The notes under the pieces: generated by a model
Told to the model about the DNA's origin: nothing
The model's database searches: none
What the model saw: the letters and a program-made list of their open reading frames with translations, nothing else
Source of the DNA: Omphalotus guepiniiformis
Lineage: Eukaryota; Basidiomycota; Agaricomycetes; Agaricales; Omphalotaceae
Length of the DNA: 64,000 nucleotides
Assembly (NCBI GenBank): GCA_028554645.1
Contig: JAQOOI010000070.1
Location: 1,240,001 to 1,304,000 of the forward strand
Reading direction: 5' to 3'
Shown: positions 1-9,875 of the stretch, piece by piece
Numbering within the stretch: position 1 is the first letter of the stretch
Layout: each line of letters starts with the position of its first letter
Made by a program: the position numbers and the translations under genes

Positions 1-1051
1 GGCTTTGGCGTTCCTAGCGCTGGATGCTATCTCTGTGTCGCATGCTTCTGTATACGTGAGTCTAATCCCAATTCTGTCTAATTCTGTTGGGATTTCTTAT
101 TGATTGTGTTACATTGTGTATATACGTAATACAACCTTCACAAGGATCTACATGTCATGGTGGTCAGCCTTGTACTATTCAGTGGTTAGACGATGGAAGG
201 AGTCCTCTTCTTTCTGATATTGGCGTTTGTACTGTTGGACTGTACACGGGTAATCAGGTGTGTAGCGTTGGATATGGTCGTTCGTCCGCGTGTTTAACGT
301 GTGTTGTGTTTTAGCAACTCGTGCAAAGCATTGAACCGGTGGATGTAAATGAATCACAGTCGATATCGTTCACGGTAAGTAAGCCTTTGGGGTTGTGTTA
401 CCTTTATCAGCTTACGCTTACCCTTGTGTAGCCCATACCTGCGGCAGGATCTGATTCCAGCGACTAGTGAGTAATGTCCAACATATAACGTCGTTTTCAT
501 GCTCATTCCACGATTTTAGCTATATCGCTCTTACCTCTACATCTCTGTCAGCCAATGGAACATCCTACACTAGTTTCTCGCCGTTCTTCCGGTAAGTACC
601 TTACAACAAGGGTATTTTGTGACCGAGGTCTTATCTCATCTCATATCCTTGCAGACTCGATCAGATGTCAGGTTCCTTTGCATCTCCTCTCGCATCTGCC
701 ACATCTTCAATACCCATACCATCATCTCTTACCGCCTCCGCATCATCTTCAGACGAAAGCGTTCTGCCTACCATCACTGTCGGGACGCTGGACACCTCAC
801 TTCCACCTATCAGTACTTTATCCGCGACTTCTCCATCATCATCATCATCGTCATCTTCGTCAACGTCAACATCATCAGCTACGTCGAGGTTCTCCACTTC
901 GGTATCGCCGTCGTCTACATCCCATTTGGCAAGCTCTACGACTGCGCCCGCATCTCAGTCGAATAACAGCATTTCCCGACGAAGTGGCTCTATACCCCTG
1001 CCTATACTAGGCGTCCTTTCCTTGATTTCTTTCTTGTCTTTTGTTTTGTGA
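1..1051 (+). CDS. Kre9/Knh1-like Ser/Thr-rich GPI-anchored surface protein (5' partial)
   Basis: The 5' end is cut by the window edge. The first visible codons end a hydrophobic, signal-peptide-like stretch (LAFLALDAISVSHA). The N-terminal domain matches the Kre9/Knh1 family: GSTCHGGQPC, then IQWLDDG, then CTVGLYTGNQ, read through joined exons of roughly 126-257, 315-374, 432-466, 520-591 and 655-1051. After it comes a long Ser/Thr-rich, low-complexity region partly encoded by TCA/TCC repeats (about 830-880), and a hydrophobic C-terminal tail (ILGVLSLISFLSFVL) typical of a GPI-attachment signal. Family members act at the cell surface or wall and are linked to beta-1,6-glucan assembly in yeast; the exact role here is inferred. 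The acceptor of the first visible intron is unclear, because no AG lies between the donor near 55 and the reading frame that starts near 126. Confidence 0.8.
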
Positions 1052-2197
1052 TTAGCTTAGTTTAGATTTAGCTTTAGCGCTTTAGCTTTTTGTTGCTTTC
1101 TTTGGTTTTTTTGGAGTGTCACCCTTTCTTTCTTTCTTTCCGCATTTTTTAAATAATTGTGGACGCTTTTATATATTTTGAAGCATATCTTTATTCGCAT
1201 TTGGGATACCTTGCACCCCCGCACCCCGCACGCACTCTGTATTCATATTCATAGTAATAGTAAGCTGAATGCTATATCTATGGGTTTTGCCTTGAAGTAT
1301 GATTACTGAAATAGGCTGTTTTTTAGTTTTTCGTTACATACATAATTATAGAGGGGATTGCCCCCGCTCAGTTCGATTATGATTATTTTGGTCACCTTTC
1401 TTTTTGCGTTCGGTGTTGAGAACCTTGTTCATAGTTCAAACGTTCACCAGCACCAATGGCACTTTGCGTCATAGCTCATGCATATGTGCTTTTCGTGTGG
1501 CTGCGATGAGAGTTCGGTAGCAGTGGAATGGAGGCGTTGTTGGCATTGGCGGAGCGGATACTGTCCCAGTGTGTATGAGACGTGCGTGGAAGGAGAGGAA
1601 GTCGATGAAGTACGCGATGCGGATAGTCCGCGGGAAAAAAGGGCATGACTAAGAGAAAGACCGTAAGATACATGATCAATTTACGTGCGCTGATTTTCAG
1701 CAACCACCGACAACTGCCTTCGGAAGTTCGGAGCAGGGATATCTACTCAACGCTTTCCCGCTATTCGCTCTGGTGATCTATGCATATGTGCCTAACATTT
1801 CTGGTGCTGGCAGTTCAACGCATATGGCTTGCCATCAAACTCGACATACACTCAATATTGGACCGCGCTGGTTTCGGTAACAAGCATCAATTTGAAGAGT
1901 CTTGGCTGTTCCGAATCTTCTACAGTTGTCAATATATCATATGCTACGAAAGCCTGGTGGGTTCCCATTCGGCTATCTCTGGCAAGTTGGGACGCTTAGA
2001 AAACCAAAACGCTCACTGCCCTCACCTTCGCGCGTTCCTTCCTGCCTCGTTACTCTTACGACGACCGTTGACCGGGACCGGTGACTTCCCCATCTGTGTC
2101 GAGTCGTATTCGATCAAGGCTCTCTTGCTCCATACAGGAAGTAGTTTTCTCTCTTAAAACCCAATAACGCTCCTTCACAAGATTCACAAACACAAAC
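1052..2197. other. Intergenic region, no supported gene
   Basis: T-rich sequence just after the GPI-protein gene looks like its 3' untranslated region and terminator. Open frames exist on both strands (for example 1780-2157 plus), but none shows a recognisable domain, splice pattern or codon choice like the neighbours. The last part must hold the promoter of the phosphatase gene that starts at 2198. Confidence 0.5.
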
Positions 2198-3424
2198 ATG
2201 AAATCAAAACCTATCATTGCGATATTATCACTCTCACTGCTCACTCACGCAGTTCCTCTTTCTCTTTCACGTCGTGGGTTAACCGACGTGCTTCTCCTAG
2301 ATGGTCCAGCTTTCCAGGATCCCAGTGATACGTCGAACACACTAGTCAGCATGGAAGCATACGTGTTTCTACACCAGATCGATATTGATTCGTTGACTTC
2401 ACCTATACTCGAAGCGGTTGGAGATGTGGGGAGTGATATCGATACTGCGGTAGAGAGATTAAAGTTGTTCGCTGCCGTTGGAGTACCAGAGAAACATGTC
2501 ACCTTTAGTGTTGCTGGTTGTAGTCAATCTGCCGAGCTACCACGTACGGCATTGAAAGATTTGGGTATTGTTACTGCGAATGTGTCTATAGGGGAGTGCT
2601 CCCAAGCATCGGCTAGACCTGTTGCTACAGTGGAAGATGAGGATTCTTCGGCGACGATATTTCCTTCTGGTTCGGATGGGTTTGGAGTCATTTCTGGTGA
2701 GTGTGTTTGTTTGAAGCAAAATAAGTTGACTTGACTTGAATTGTGTGGTAGATATTGACGACACGGTCAAAATAACACACGTCCTGGATAAAACAAAATT
2801 GATTCAAACAACCCTATTCGATGATCCCGAACCAGTACCCGGAATGCCAGAACTCTACGCATCGCTCGCTACCTCATTGAACTCTCCCCAATTCATATAC
2901 GTATCAGGGTCGCCGATACAACTATATCCCTTCCTACGCAGTTTCATCAGTACAACCTTCAGCGCATCGAATGGTCCACTCTTTCTTCAAAACTTTACTC
3001 TTACGAATCCTGCGTTACTCTTCACGAGTCTTTTTAGCAGCGATGGAAGTGCGAAGATTGATTATAAAGTTGGCCAGATTAATCGTATTGCGGGTATGTA
3101 CCCCAGGAAGAGTTTCTTGGCTATTGGGGACTCTACGGAGAAAGATCCTGAAGTGTACGCAGAGTCGTGAGTACTGAGTATTCAGGTTGTAAAAGGCTTT
3201 TGTTTTGGAGTTCTGATTTAGCAATTGGTTTTTGTTATAGGTTCAGAATTCATGGCGGAGACTTTATTAGATGCATCTGGATTCATGTTGTCGATGGTGC
3301 TGATAACACTGATGCTAGATTTGCGGATGCTTTCGAGGGCGTACCTTCAGAGAGAATCAGGCTGTATCAGGATTCGGATATTCCGAATCTCTCACAGGTT
3401 GATGTCGCCGGTGGATCTTGCTAG
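2198..3424 (+). CDS. App1-type phosphatidate phosphatase (APP1 catalytic domain), with signal peptide
   Basis: Three exons (2198-2696, 2752-3166, 3241-3424) with standard GT-AG introns encode about 365 residues. The catalytic domain carries the DxDxT phosphatase motif, seen as DIDDTVK right after intron 1, followed by PVPGMPELYASL, FIYVSGSPIQLYPFLRSFI, FLAIGDSTEKDPEVYAESF and a C-terminal YQDSDI. These are the conserved blocks of the App1 (DUF2183) family, which dephosphorylates phosphatidate to diacylglycerol. The protein starts with a clear signal peptide (MKSKPIIAILSLSLLTHAVP), unlike yeast App1, which is a cytosolic actin-patch protein; this copy is probably secreted or lumenal. The start is the first ATG of the frame and directly precedes the hydrophobic leader. 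Confidence 0.85.
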
Positions 3425-3505
3425 CAGCACCAATGCATGTATCTTAGATACAATAGTATGCTGCACCCAGTTCAATAAGTTCGATTAAGTCACCAAAGAC
3501 CCAAG

Positions 3506-6241
3506 CTACTCTGGCATATCGAATACCGTACGAATAACATGATCAGGTTTTCTCCCCGTATGTTTAATAAATCCCATATAATCCAATTCATGCAAAGCTC
3601 GCATGAACCTCGCCTGAACAACCAACTTCCACTTTTCTTCATCATCATCATCAACAACAACAACAGTAGTATCATCTTTATCATCCACTTCCTCCTCCTC
3701 CCCTTTTTCTTTCCCCTTTCCCTTTTTCGGACTTTTCCCATTGACCTTCGCCTTCGCCTTGGTAGGACTCCTGCTAAACCTTTTCGTCCTCGGAGATCCG
3801 TTTCCGTTCGCCGCTGTTTTCTCCCTGCTGCGAGATTTGGCTTGGGCTTGGGCTTGAGATTTTTGTTCCCTTCGTTGAGTCTCAAGGACGACACTAAATG
3901 ATTCGAACCAGTCGTAAATGTTTATCATCTTTCCGCTTTCGAGGTATCGATGGAAGAGGATACTGGTATCTGGAAGTCGCCATAGAGCGTCTTCATTACC
4001 ATCCTCGACGACGTCGACGTTTTCGTTTTGGTGTGTACGTGTATCGAGAGTGGCATAATCTCGAGGGTGAAGAAGTCCACCGATGATTGAAGACCGAATG
4101 GATGGGTTGTGAATCTAGAGGGTCGTGTTGATATGTTGTTGGCTTGTGTCGTCGTCCTACGAGAATAGCTTGTACTCACCTCGGAGGGGAACGGAGAGTC
4201 CCCGGTGTACCACAAATCCCACAATTCAGTATCCTCGAGCGGTTGTGTGAGCTCACTGATATAATCAGTCATCCATACCGCAACCGCAGAAGCAACCGTC
4301 CTTGTTCTCTCCCTACCCATCGTGGAAGTTTCTAAATCCGAATCAGATTCAGCCTGAACCTCCAACGCTCCCTTAAACTCCAACAACTTCTCTTGAGCCT
4401 CTTCAACCAGTTGCCCCACAGATAAAGGCAACCCCTGAAAAAACCCAACAAGAAGATCCAAAAACTCCCTCAACTCAATCGGTTTAAGTTTGCTAATCAA
4501 CATCCGCGCAGAACTAATATCTCTATTCAACCCTCCTCGCAGCAACTTGATGAAAAGTCTAGGTAATGTAGGTTTAGGCGAATCACGGCGTATTCCCCAT
4601 TCGAGACCTTTGTATCCGCGTTGGGTTAAAAACTCGTTGAAGAGCCTCAATAGTCCGAATCCTAAACGCATGCAGCGTGCAGCGTGGTGGAAATTCGTAC
4701 GAGCATCATCGAGAGATTTGATGAGGGAAGTGAGGGCTGGGGTTTGCCAATCAGAGAGAGAATCGGTGGGATTTAAACGAGTTAGGAGTGCGTCGAGGAA
4801 TGCGAAAGATGATGGATCTTCCAGGGTGGGTATTGGAGGTGTGGAATGGGAGAATAAGGTGAATGGGTTATTTGTGAAGTGCTTGAGATGTGCAAGCTGT
4901 ATTTCAAACATGAGCACGTTGCGGTAAGCAAATTGCATGAGGACCTGCCTGTAAGATATTGAGGACGGCATCTATGGAAGGGCTGTAGCGCGTGAAATAC
5001 TCGACGAGGTATTCAAGTATACGAGGGCCGACAACGATGTCGGGATCGTAGTCGAGATCTACAAAAGTCTAAGAATTGTATATAAGAGAAAGATCTCAAA
5101 CTAGAAGCCGGTCAGGGACGTACTTTCATGAAAACTTCTTCCAGTACCTGGTTTCCAGACGGAACCATAATCGGATGGAGACGAAGGAGGGCGAGCGTAG
5201 AACGCGGGTAAGCGACGTGCATGTACGAAGGTGTTTGTGGTGAGGATAGAAAGACGATGAATACAAGGGGAAGTTCAGGCAGGTAGAGACTGTGAAAATG
5301 AGTACCCTCCGAGCGTTCTTCGTTCGAGTTAAGAGCTCACCTGCAGATATAGAATATATCTTGCATAATGGATGGATCGAATTGTTCAAAGTCACGCAGC
5401 ACCACGACAAGATTTGGTTTGGAACTTCCTTCGTCTAGTAATGGGTGAGACTTCGACGAGAGCATACTAGATTGATCCGTACCGTAATCCTCCACTAGAG
5501 CGTCGTACCATGCTCGAAGAACTTGTATATCGTAAGGCGCAAGAGAGTGCGTGGAGCTTTTGAATCCGGAACGACTAGCTGAATGCTCCATAAACCCATT
5601 CATCAACGTCTTCATAGCAGTCATCAGGTTGGGACAGTCGCGGGGACCGAGATGTGTGGTGAGGATATCCTCTTCATCAAGTTGGGAAACGACTTCGGAT
5701 AAGAAGACGTTGTCAATAGATGGATCTGCGGGGGTGTCAGGGATAGACTACGAGGGAGTCGTTTGAAACATACTGGTGACGGCTATAACTGGGAGTTCAG
5801 GCTGCGGCAAGGCTGGGAGAGCATTGGTGAAGGCAGAGTTGACTTTTTCTACGACTTCGTTTACTACAGGTCGATGTAGAGCATGTACCAGGTCCTGAGG
5901 GTGTCGTCAATTGTCAAGGAAGCACAAAAGTGGTTTCTAGTTGCAACTCACTTGAACTCTGTTCAGGCACTTTGTCCAAGCAGCTCTGTACGCGTCCCAT
6001 CGCATAGTATCACCCCCAGGTATATCTATGGCAAATCCAGAGTCAGAACCGTCCTGGTTGAGATCTTCCTCATCATTTTCTATGATTTTCAGTTGAGCGA
6101 GTAGAAAGTTGTGATGTCAAAACACAACCCACCATCTCCTGCATACGGAATGAAAAAGGCAGACTGAATTATTTCAGATATTTTGGGTTATCAGAGATAC
6201 TTTGAGCTGACCTGGTTGGTATCGTCGAGATTGACAGACAT
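3506..6241 (-). CDS. ORC3: Origin recognition complex subunit 3
   Basis: A multi-exon minus-strand gene. Exon 1 is only ten codons (MSVNLDDTNQ); later exons carry MRWDAYRAAWTKCLNRVQ, the AAA-like region with LVVVLRDFEQFDPSIMQDIFYI, then LVFIVFLSSP, FVDLDYDPDIVVGPRILEYL and YSPSIDAVLNILQ, the helical insert, and the C-terminal winged helix ending FHRYLESGKMINIYDW ... ALHELDYMGFIKHTGRKPDHV. This order matches Orc3 of eukaryotes, a core part of the complex that loads MCM at origins. All joins use consensus splice sites (for example the intron 4115-4179) except one: near 4944-4950 the frame shifts by one base between NILQ and QVLMQFAY, with no plausible intron there. That makes this copy formally frameshifted, either by assembly error or real mutation. 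It is transcribed divergently from MCM4. Confidence 0.9.
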
Positions 6242-6308
6242 GTATAAAGGTTGAAGTTGGTGTGAGATCAAGTCCACAAACGACCTGCCCTAAGGTCCCC
6301 ATCAGTGG

Positions 6309-6323
6309 ACGCGTCGCGTCGCG
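6309..6323. promoter_or_regulatory. MCB-like (MluI cell-cycle box) cluster in the ORC3/MCM4 bidirectional promoter
   Basis: The 133 bases between the ORC3 and MCM4 start codons contain ACGCGT at 6309-6314 followed directly by CGCGTCGCG. ACGCGT is the binding site of the MBF (Mbp1/Swi6) G1/S regulator in fungi. The site sits almost in the middle, 68 bases from the ORC3 ATG and 61 from the MCM4 ATG, and is palindromic, so it could serve both genes. Function is inferred from the motif and from the nature of the two genes. Confidence 0.65.
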
Positions 6324-6374
6324 CTTTCCTTCTTGTTCTTGCCCCTTCACTTTCATCTACATATATCCATCACC

Positions 6375-9300
6375 ATGTCGTCTCCTCCATTGGATTTCCC
6401 TTCTTCAGATGTTGAAATGAGCAATGGCACTGACGAGCAGACCATGCAAGAAGCCCCACCAGTAGATCCTCTTTTTCTGGCCGGGTCACCTTCGACAATT
6501 GCTGGGACTCCGGCTCGTTTAGGTTCGCGTAGCGTCGCAGGTAGCTCTCCTTTACGCGGAGTAACTGCCAGAAGAGCATTAGGCTTTAGCACCCCCAAGA
6601 GAACGCCTCTTTTTGCCCGTGCGTTGCCAAATTTCTGACTCGTCAGGTTCGAGCTTAACAACGCGTGATCTGTAGCTGGAAGCTCTTCGCCAATTGCATT
6701 TCCTAGCTCATCTCCAGCAAGAACTCCTAGAAGACGCGTCAATTTCACCTCTGATCCTCCTCAGAGTCAAGACTCGGAACCCCTTGATTTTCCTTCGTAC
6801 GTGGTGGTGAAAGAATGCCGTTCACCTGTAGAATCTCATCTGCTATCCCTTTAGGAGCCCTGCCCCTGCGACACCTAAAAATCGTAGAGGGGACATACAT
6901 TCCTCGCTTTCAATTACCCCCAGCTCCCGCCGAGTGCGTCGAGCCAATTACAACCCCAATCTATCTGATCCTCTTGGCTCAGATGGTACTCATCTCGACA
7001 TACCAGCCTCATCTGCTGCACCACTTTCTGCTCCTGCAGCGCCAACGGATGAGCCAGATGAAATACGTGCCATTTGGGGAACTACTGTCAATATCGCTGA
7101 GACAATGCAGATGTTCCGCGAGTTCCTAAAGGGCTTCAAACCCAAATACCGTGTGGCGCACAATCGCGAGAATGGTATTCGTACCCGCCCCGCATCTTCG
7201 TTTGAGGAAGGGGAAGTTATTCTCTATGACAATTATCTTCGTCGTATGAGACAAACTGGCGAGACGAATCTTAATCTCGATATTGTAAATTTACTGGCAT
7301 ATCCGCTCTCGAAAAAGCTTTACGGACAACTGATAAAATACCCTCAAGAAGTTATTCCTACCCTGGATCAAGTGCTGAAGGATCAAATGTTGGATTTAGC
7401 GGAGTTGGACCAGTCGGAAGGCATGGAGGGTATGCAGGGAGCCGCTGGGGACGAGGAGATCAACGACATTATGGGCAAGATATATAAGGTTCGGCCTTTT
7501 GGCCTCACCCCTGTCAATATGAGAGACTTGAACCCTTCAGGTATGTCTTATTGAAATTAATATGGACGCAGGCTAATGTCTTCTTACTAGATACGGACAA
7601 GTTAGTTTGCATTAAAGGTCTCGTTATTCGAGCAACTCCAGTTATCCCAGACATGAAAGTCGCGTTTTTCCGATGCTTAACCTGTTCACACACGGTGCAG
7701 GTTGAGATTGATAGAGGAAAGATTGAAGAACCAAGCCGATGCCCTAGAGACGTATGTGCTTCGGCTGGCACTATGTCCCTCGTTCATAACCGGTGCGAGT
7801 TCGCTGACAGGCAAGTTATCCGAGTTCAAGAAACTCCTGATGCTGTACCCGATGGTCAAACACCCCACACTGTTTCCTTGAGCGTCTACGATGAGCTTGT
7901 TGATGTCTCAAAACCTGGTGATCGGATGGTAGTGACGGGTATCTTCCGGAGCATCCCTGTTCGAGTCAACCCACGACAGAGAACACTGAAAAGCTTGTTC
8001 AAAACCTTCCTTGATGTCGTTCATATCAAGCTGGGAACCGATGGCACTCTCGGTTTCGACAAAACTACCCGACCTGCTGGGGGTGATAAGATACCAGGTG
8101 TTGGTGGTATTGGTGATGGAGAGGAAGAGGAAGACAGGGAGAATGGGTTGTCACATAGAGCTGAGTTGGAAGAAAAACTTCGGCAGCTTAGCACTAGACC
8201 AGATGTTTATGACTTACTCGCTCGGTCGCTGGCACCGTCGATTTGGGAAATGGACGACGTAAAGAAGGGTATCCTGCTGCAACTATTTGGGGGAACCAAT
8301 AAAAGCATCGCTAGAGGTGGAGGGGGTGGTGGGCCACGGTATCGAGGTGATATTAATGTCTTGCTTGTGGGAGACCCTGGTACGAGTAAGTCGCAAATTC
8401 TGCAGGTAATCGATTCTTTAAATATCCTTGTTCCGAATGCTTATTATTATTTTCTAGTACGTCCACAAAATTGCGCCCCGCGGGGTATATACTTCCGGAA
8501 AAGGCTCATCTGCAGTCGGTTTGACTGCCTATGTCACTCGTGATCCTGACTCGAAGCAGCTGGTCTTGGAGAGGTGAGGGGTTTTCCTTGCATCCTTGCA
8601 ATTTCTCAGAACTGACAGTATGTTTCAAGTGGGGCATTAGTGCTCAGTGATGGTGGAGTCTGTTGCATTGATGAGTTTGACAAGATGTCAGATGCTACGC
8701 GTAGTGTTTTGCACGAAGTCATGGTAGATGCCCGATCTTCTCATCATCGCATCCTGTGCTGAATAGCTTGCAGGAACAACAAACTGTTTCTGTCGCCAAG
8801 GCTGGTATCATTACCACCTTGAACGCACGTACATCCGTGTTAGCGGCAGCCAACCCAGTCGGCTCCAAGTATGATGTGGATATGCCGATCACCAGAAATA
8901 TTGACTTGCCACCGACCTTGATATCTCGTTTCGACTTGTTATACCTCGTTCTCGACCAAGTAGATGAAGCGCTGGATCGTAGACTGGCGCAGCATCTCGT
9001 TGGACTATACCTTGAAGAAACACCTAGTAACGCGGGACAAGATATTCTGGTAACATTGTTTCATCCTATACAACCATAGGTGACTGATTCCCCTTCTCGT
9101 TAGCCTGTCCATGAACTTTCAGCATACATCGACTACGCCCGGTCAAGGATACATCCGATGATCACTGAGCTGGCCGGGGACGAACTCGTGCGGTCTTATG
9201 TTGAGATGCGCAATATGGGAGACGACCCACGAGCGGGAGAGAAACGAATCACAGCGACTACTCGACAACTGGAGAGTATGATTCGACTTTCCGAAGCCCA

Positions 9301-9679
9301 CGCACGCATGAGGTTCTCTCAGTTTGTGGAACTCGATGATGTCAAAGAAGCTTGCCGTCTCATGCGCGAAGCTATAAAGACGAGCGCTATGGATCCTCGT
9401 ACAGGCAAGATTGATATGGGTATGCTCAACACTGGTACTGGTCAGGGCCAGATCAAGATGAGAGAAGATATGAGGAAGGAGTTGCTTAACATCCTGAATG
9501 GCGCTGAAGGTAGGAGAGGAGTCAAATGGACCGAGGTGATCAAGACCCTCGGTGGCCAGAGCAGTATCAAGGTTGACACGGCAGAGTTTGCGGAAGTGAT
9601 TAAAGGCTTGGAGCACGAAGGTCTGATCAAGGTCGTTGGGGAGCGAGATAAGAGGATGATTCGCAGAATGGAGGGATGA
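6375..9679 (+). CDS. MCM4: DNA replication licensing factor MCM4 (MCM2-7 helicase subunit)
   Basis: About seven exons. The Ser/Pro-rich N-terminal tail carries many SP/TP sites ([20 protein letters not shown]) as in Mcm4, targets of CDK/DDK. Then follow [55 protein letters not shown], a zinc finger (CLTCSH ... CPRDVC), [15 protein letters not shown] and the AAA+ core: Walker A GDPGTSKS, Walker [10 protein letters not shown], arginine finger SRFDLLYLV, and a C-terminal winged helix ending [11 protein letters not shown]. These blocks follow Mcm4 rather than other MCM paralogs. Start chosen at MSSPPLDF, which follows the promoter element; an upstream in-frame ATG at 6333 would add 14 hydrophobic residues and is unlikely. 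Intron 1 contains another ACGCGT (6661-6666). Confidence 0.96.
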
Positions 9680-9875
9680 TTGTGTCGACCCTTCAACTGC
9701 TTTGTATTTCTATTTACTACCTTTGTACCTTTGCATCTGTTGTACTGCTGTTCTATGGGAAAAGAGATTGAATGTATGTAAGCGCCCCCAAATTGAGGCG
9801 TATGGTTTCCTAAATCAGAACCCCGTTCTCAACACGGACCAGCAACTGCCGCATTGCAGATTTGTTGGACCCACT

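Noticed and set aside
661..897. Acidic Asp-rich frame on the minus strand
   Set aside because: It is the reverse reading of the Ser-rich repeats of the GPI protein.
1476..1703. Minus-strand frame with a hydrophobic start resembling a signal peptide
   Set aside because: The rest is low-complexity and unlike protein; no support.
1780..2157. 125-codon open frame upstream of the phosphatase gene
   Set aside because: No domain, no splice context, and unlike known proteins; probably chance in the promoter region.
6661..6666. Second ACGCGT inside MCM4 intron 1 as a regulatory site
   Set aside because: A single 6-base match in an intron has little weight on its own; noted only in the MCM4 entry.
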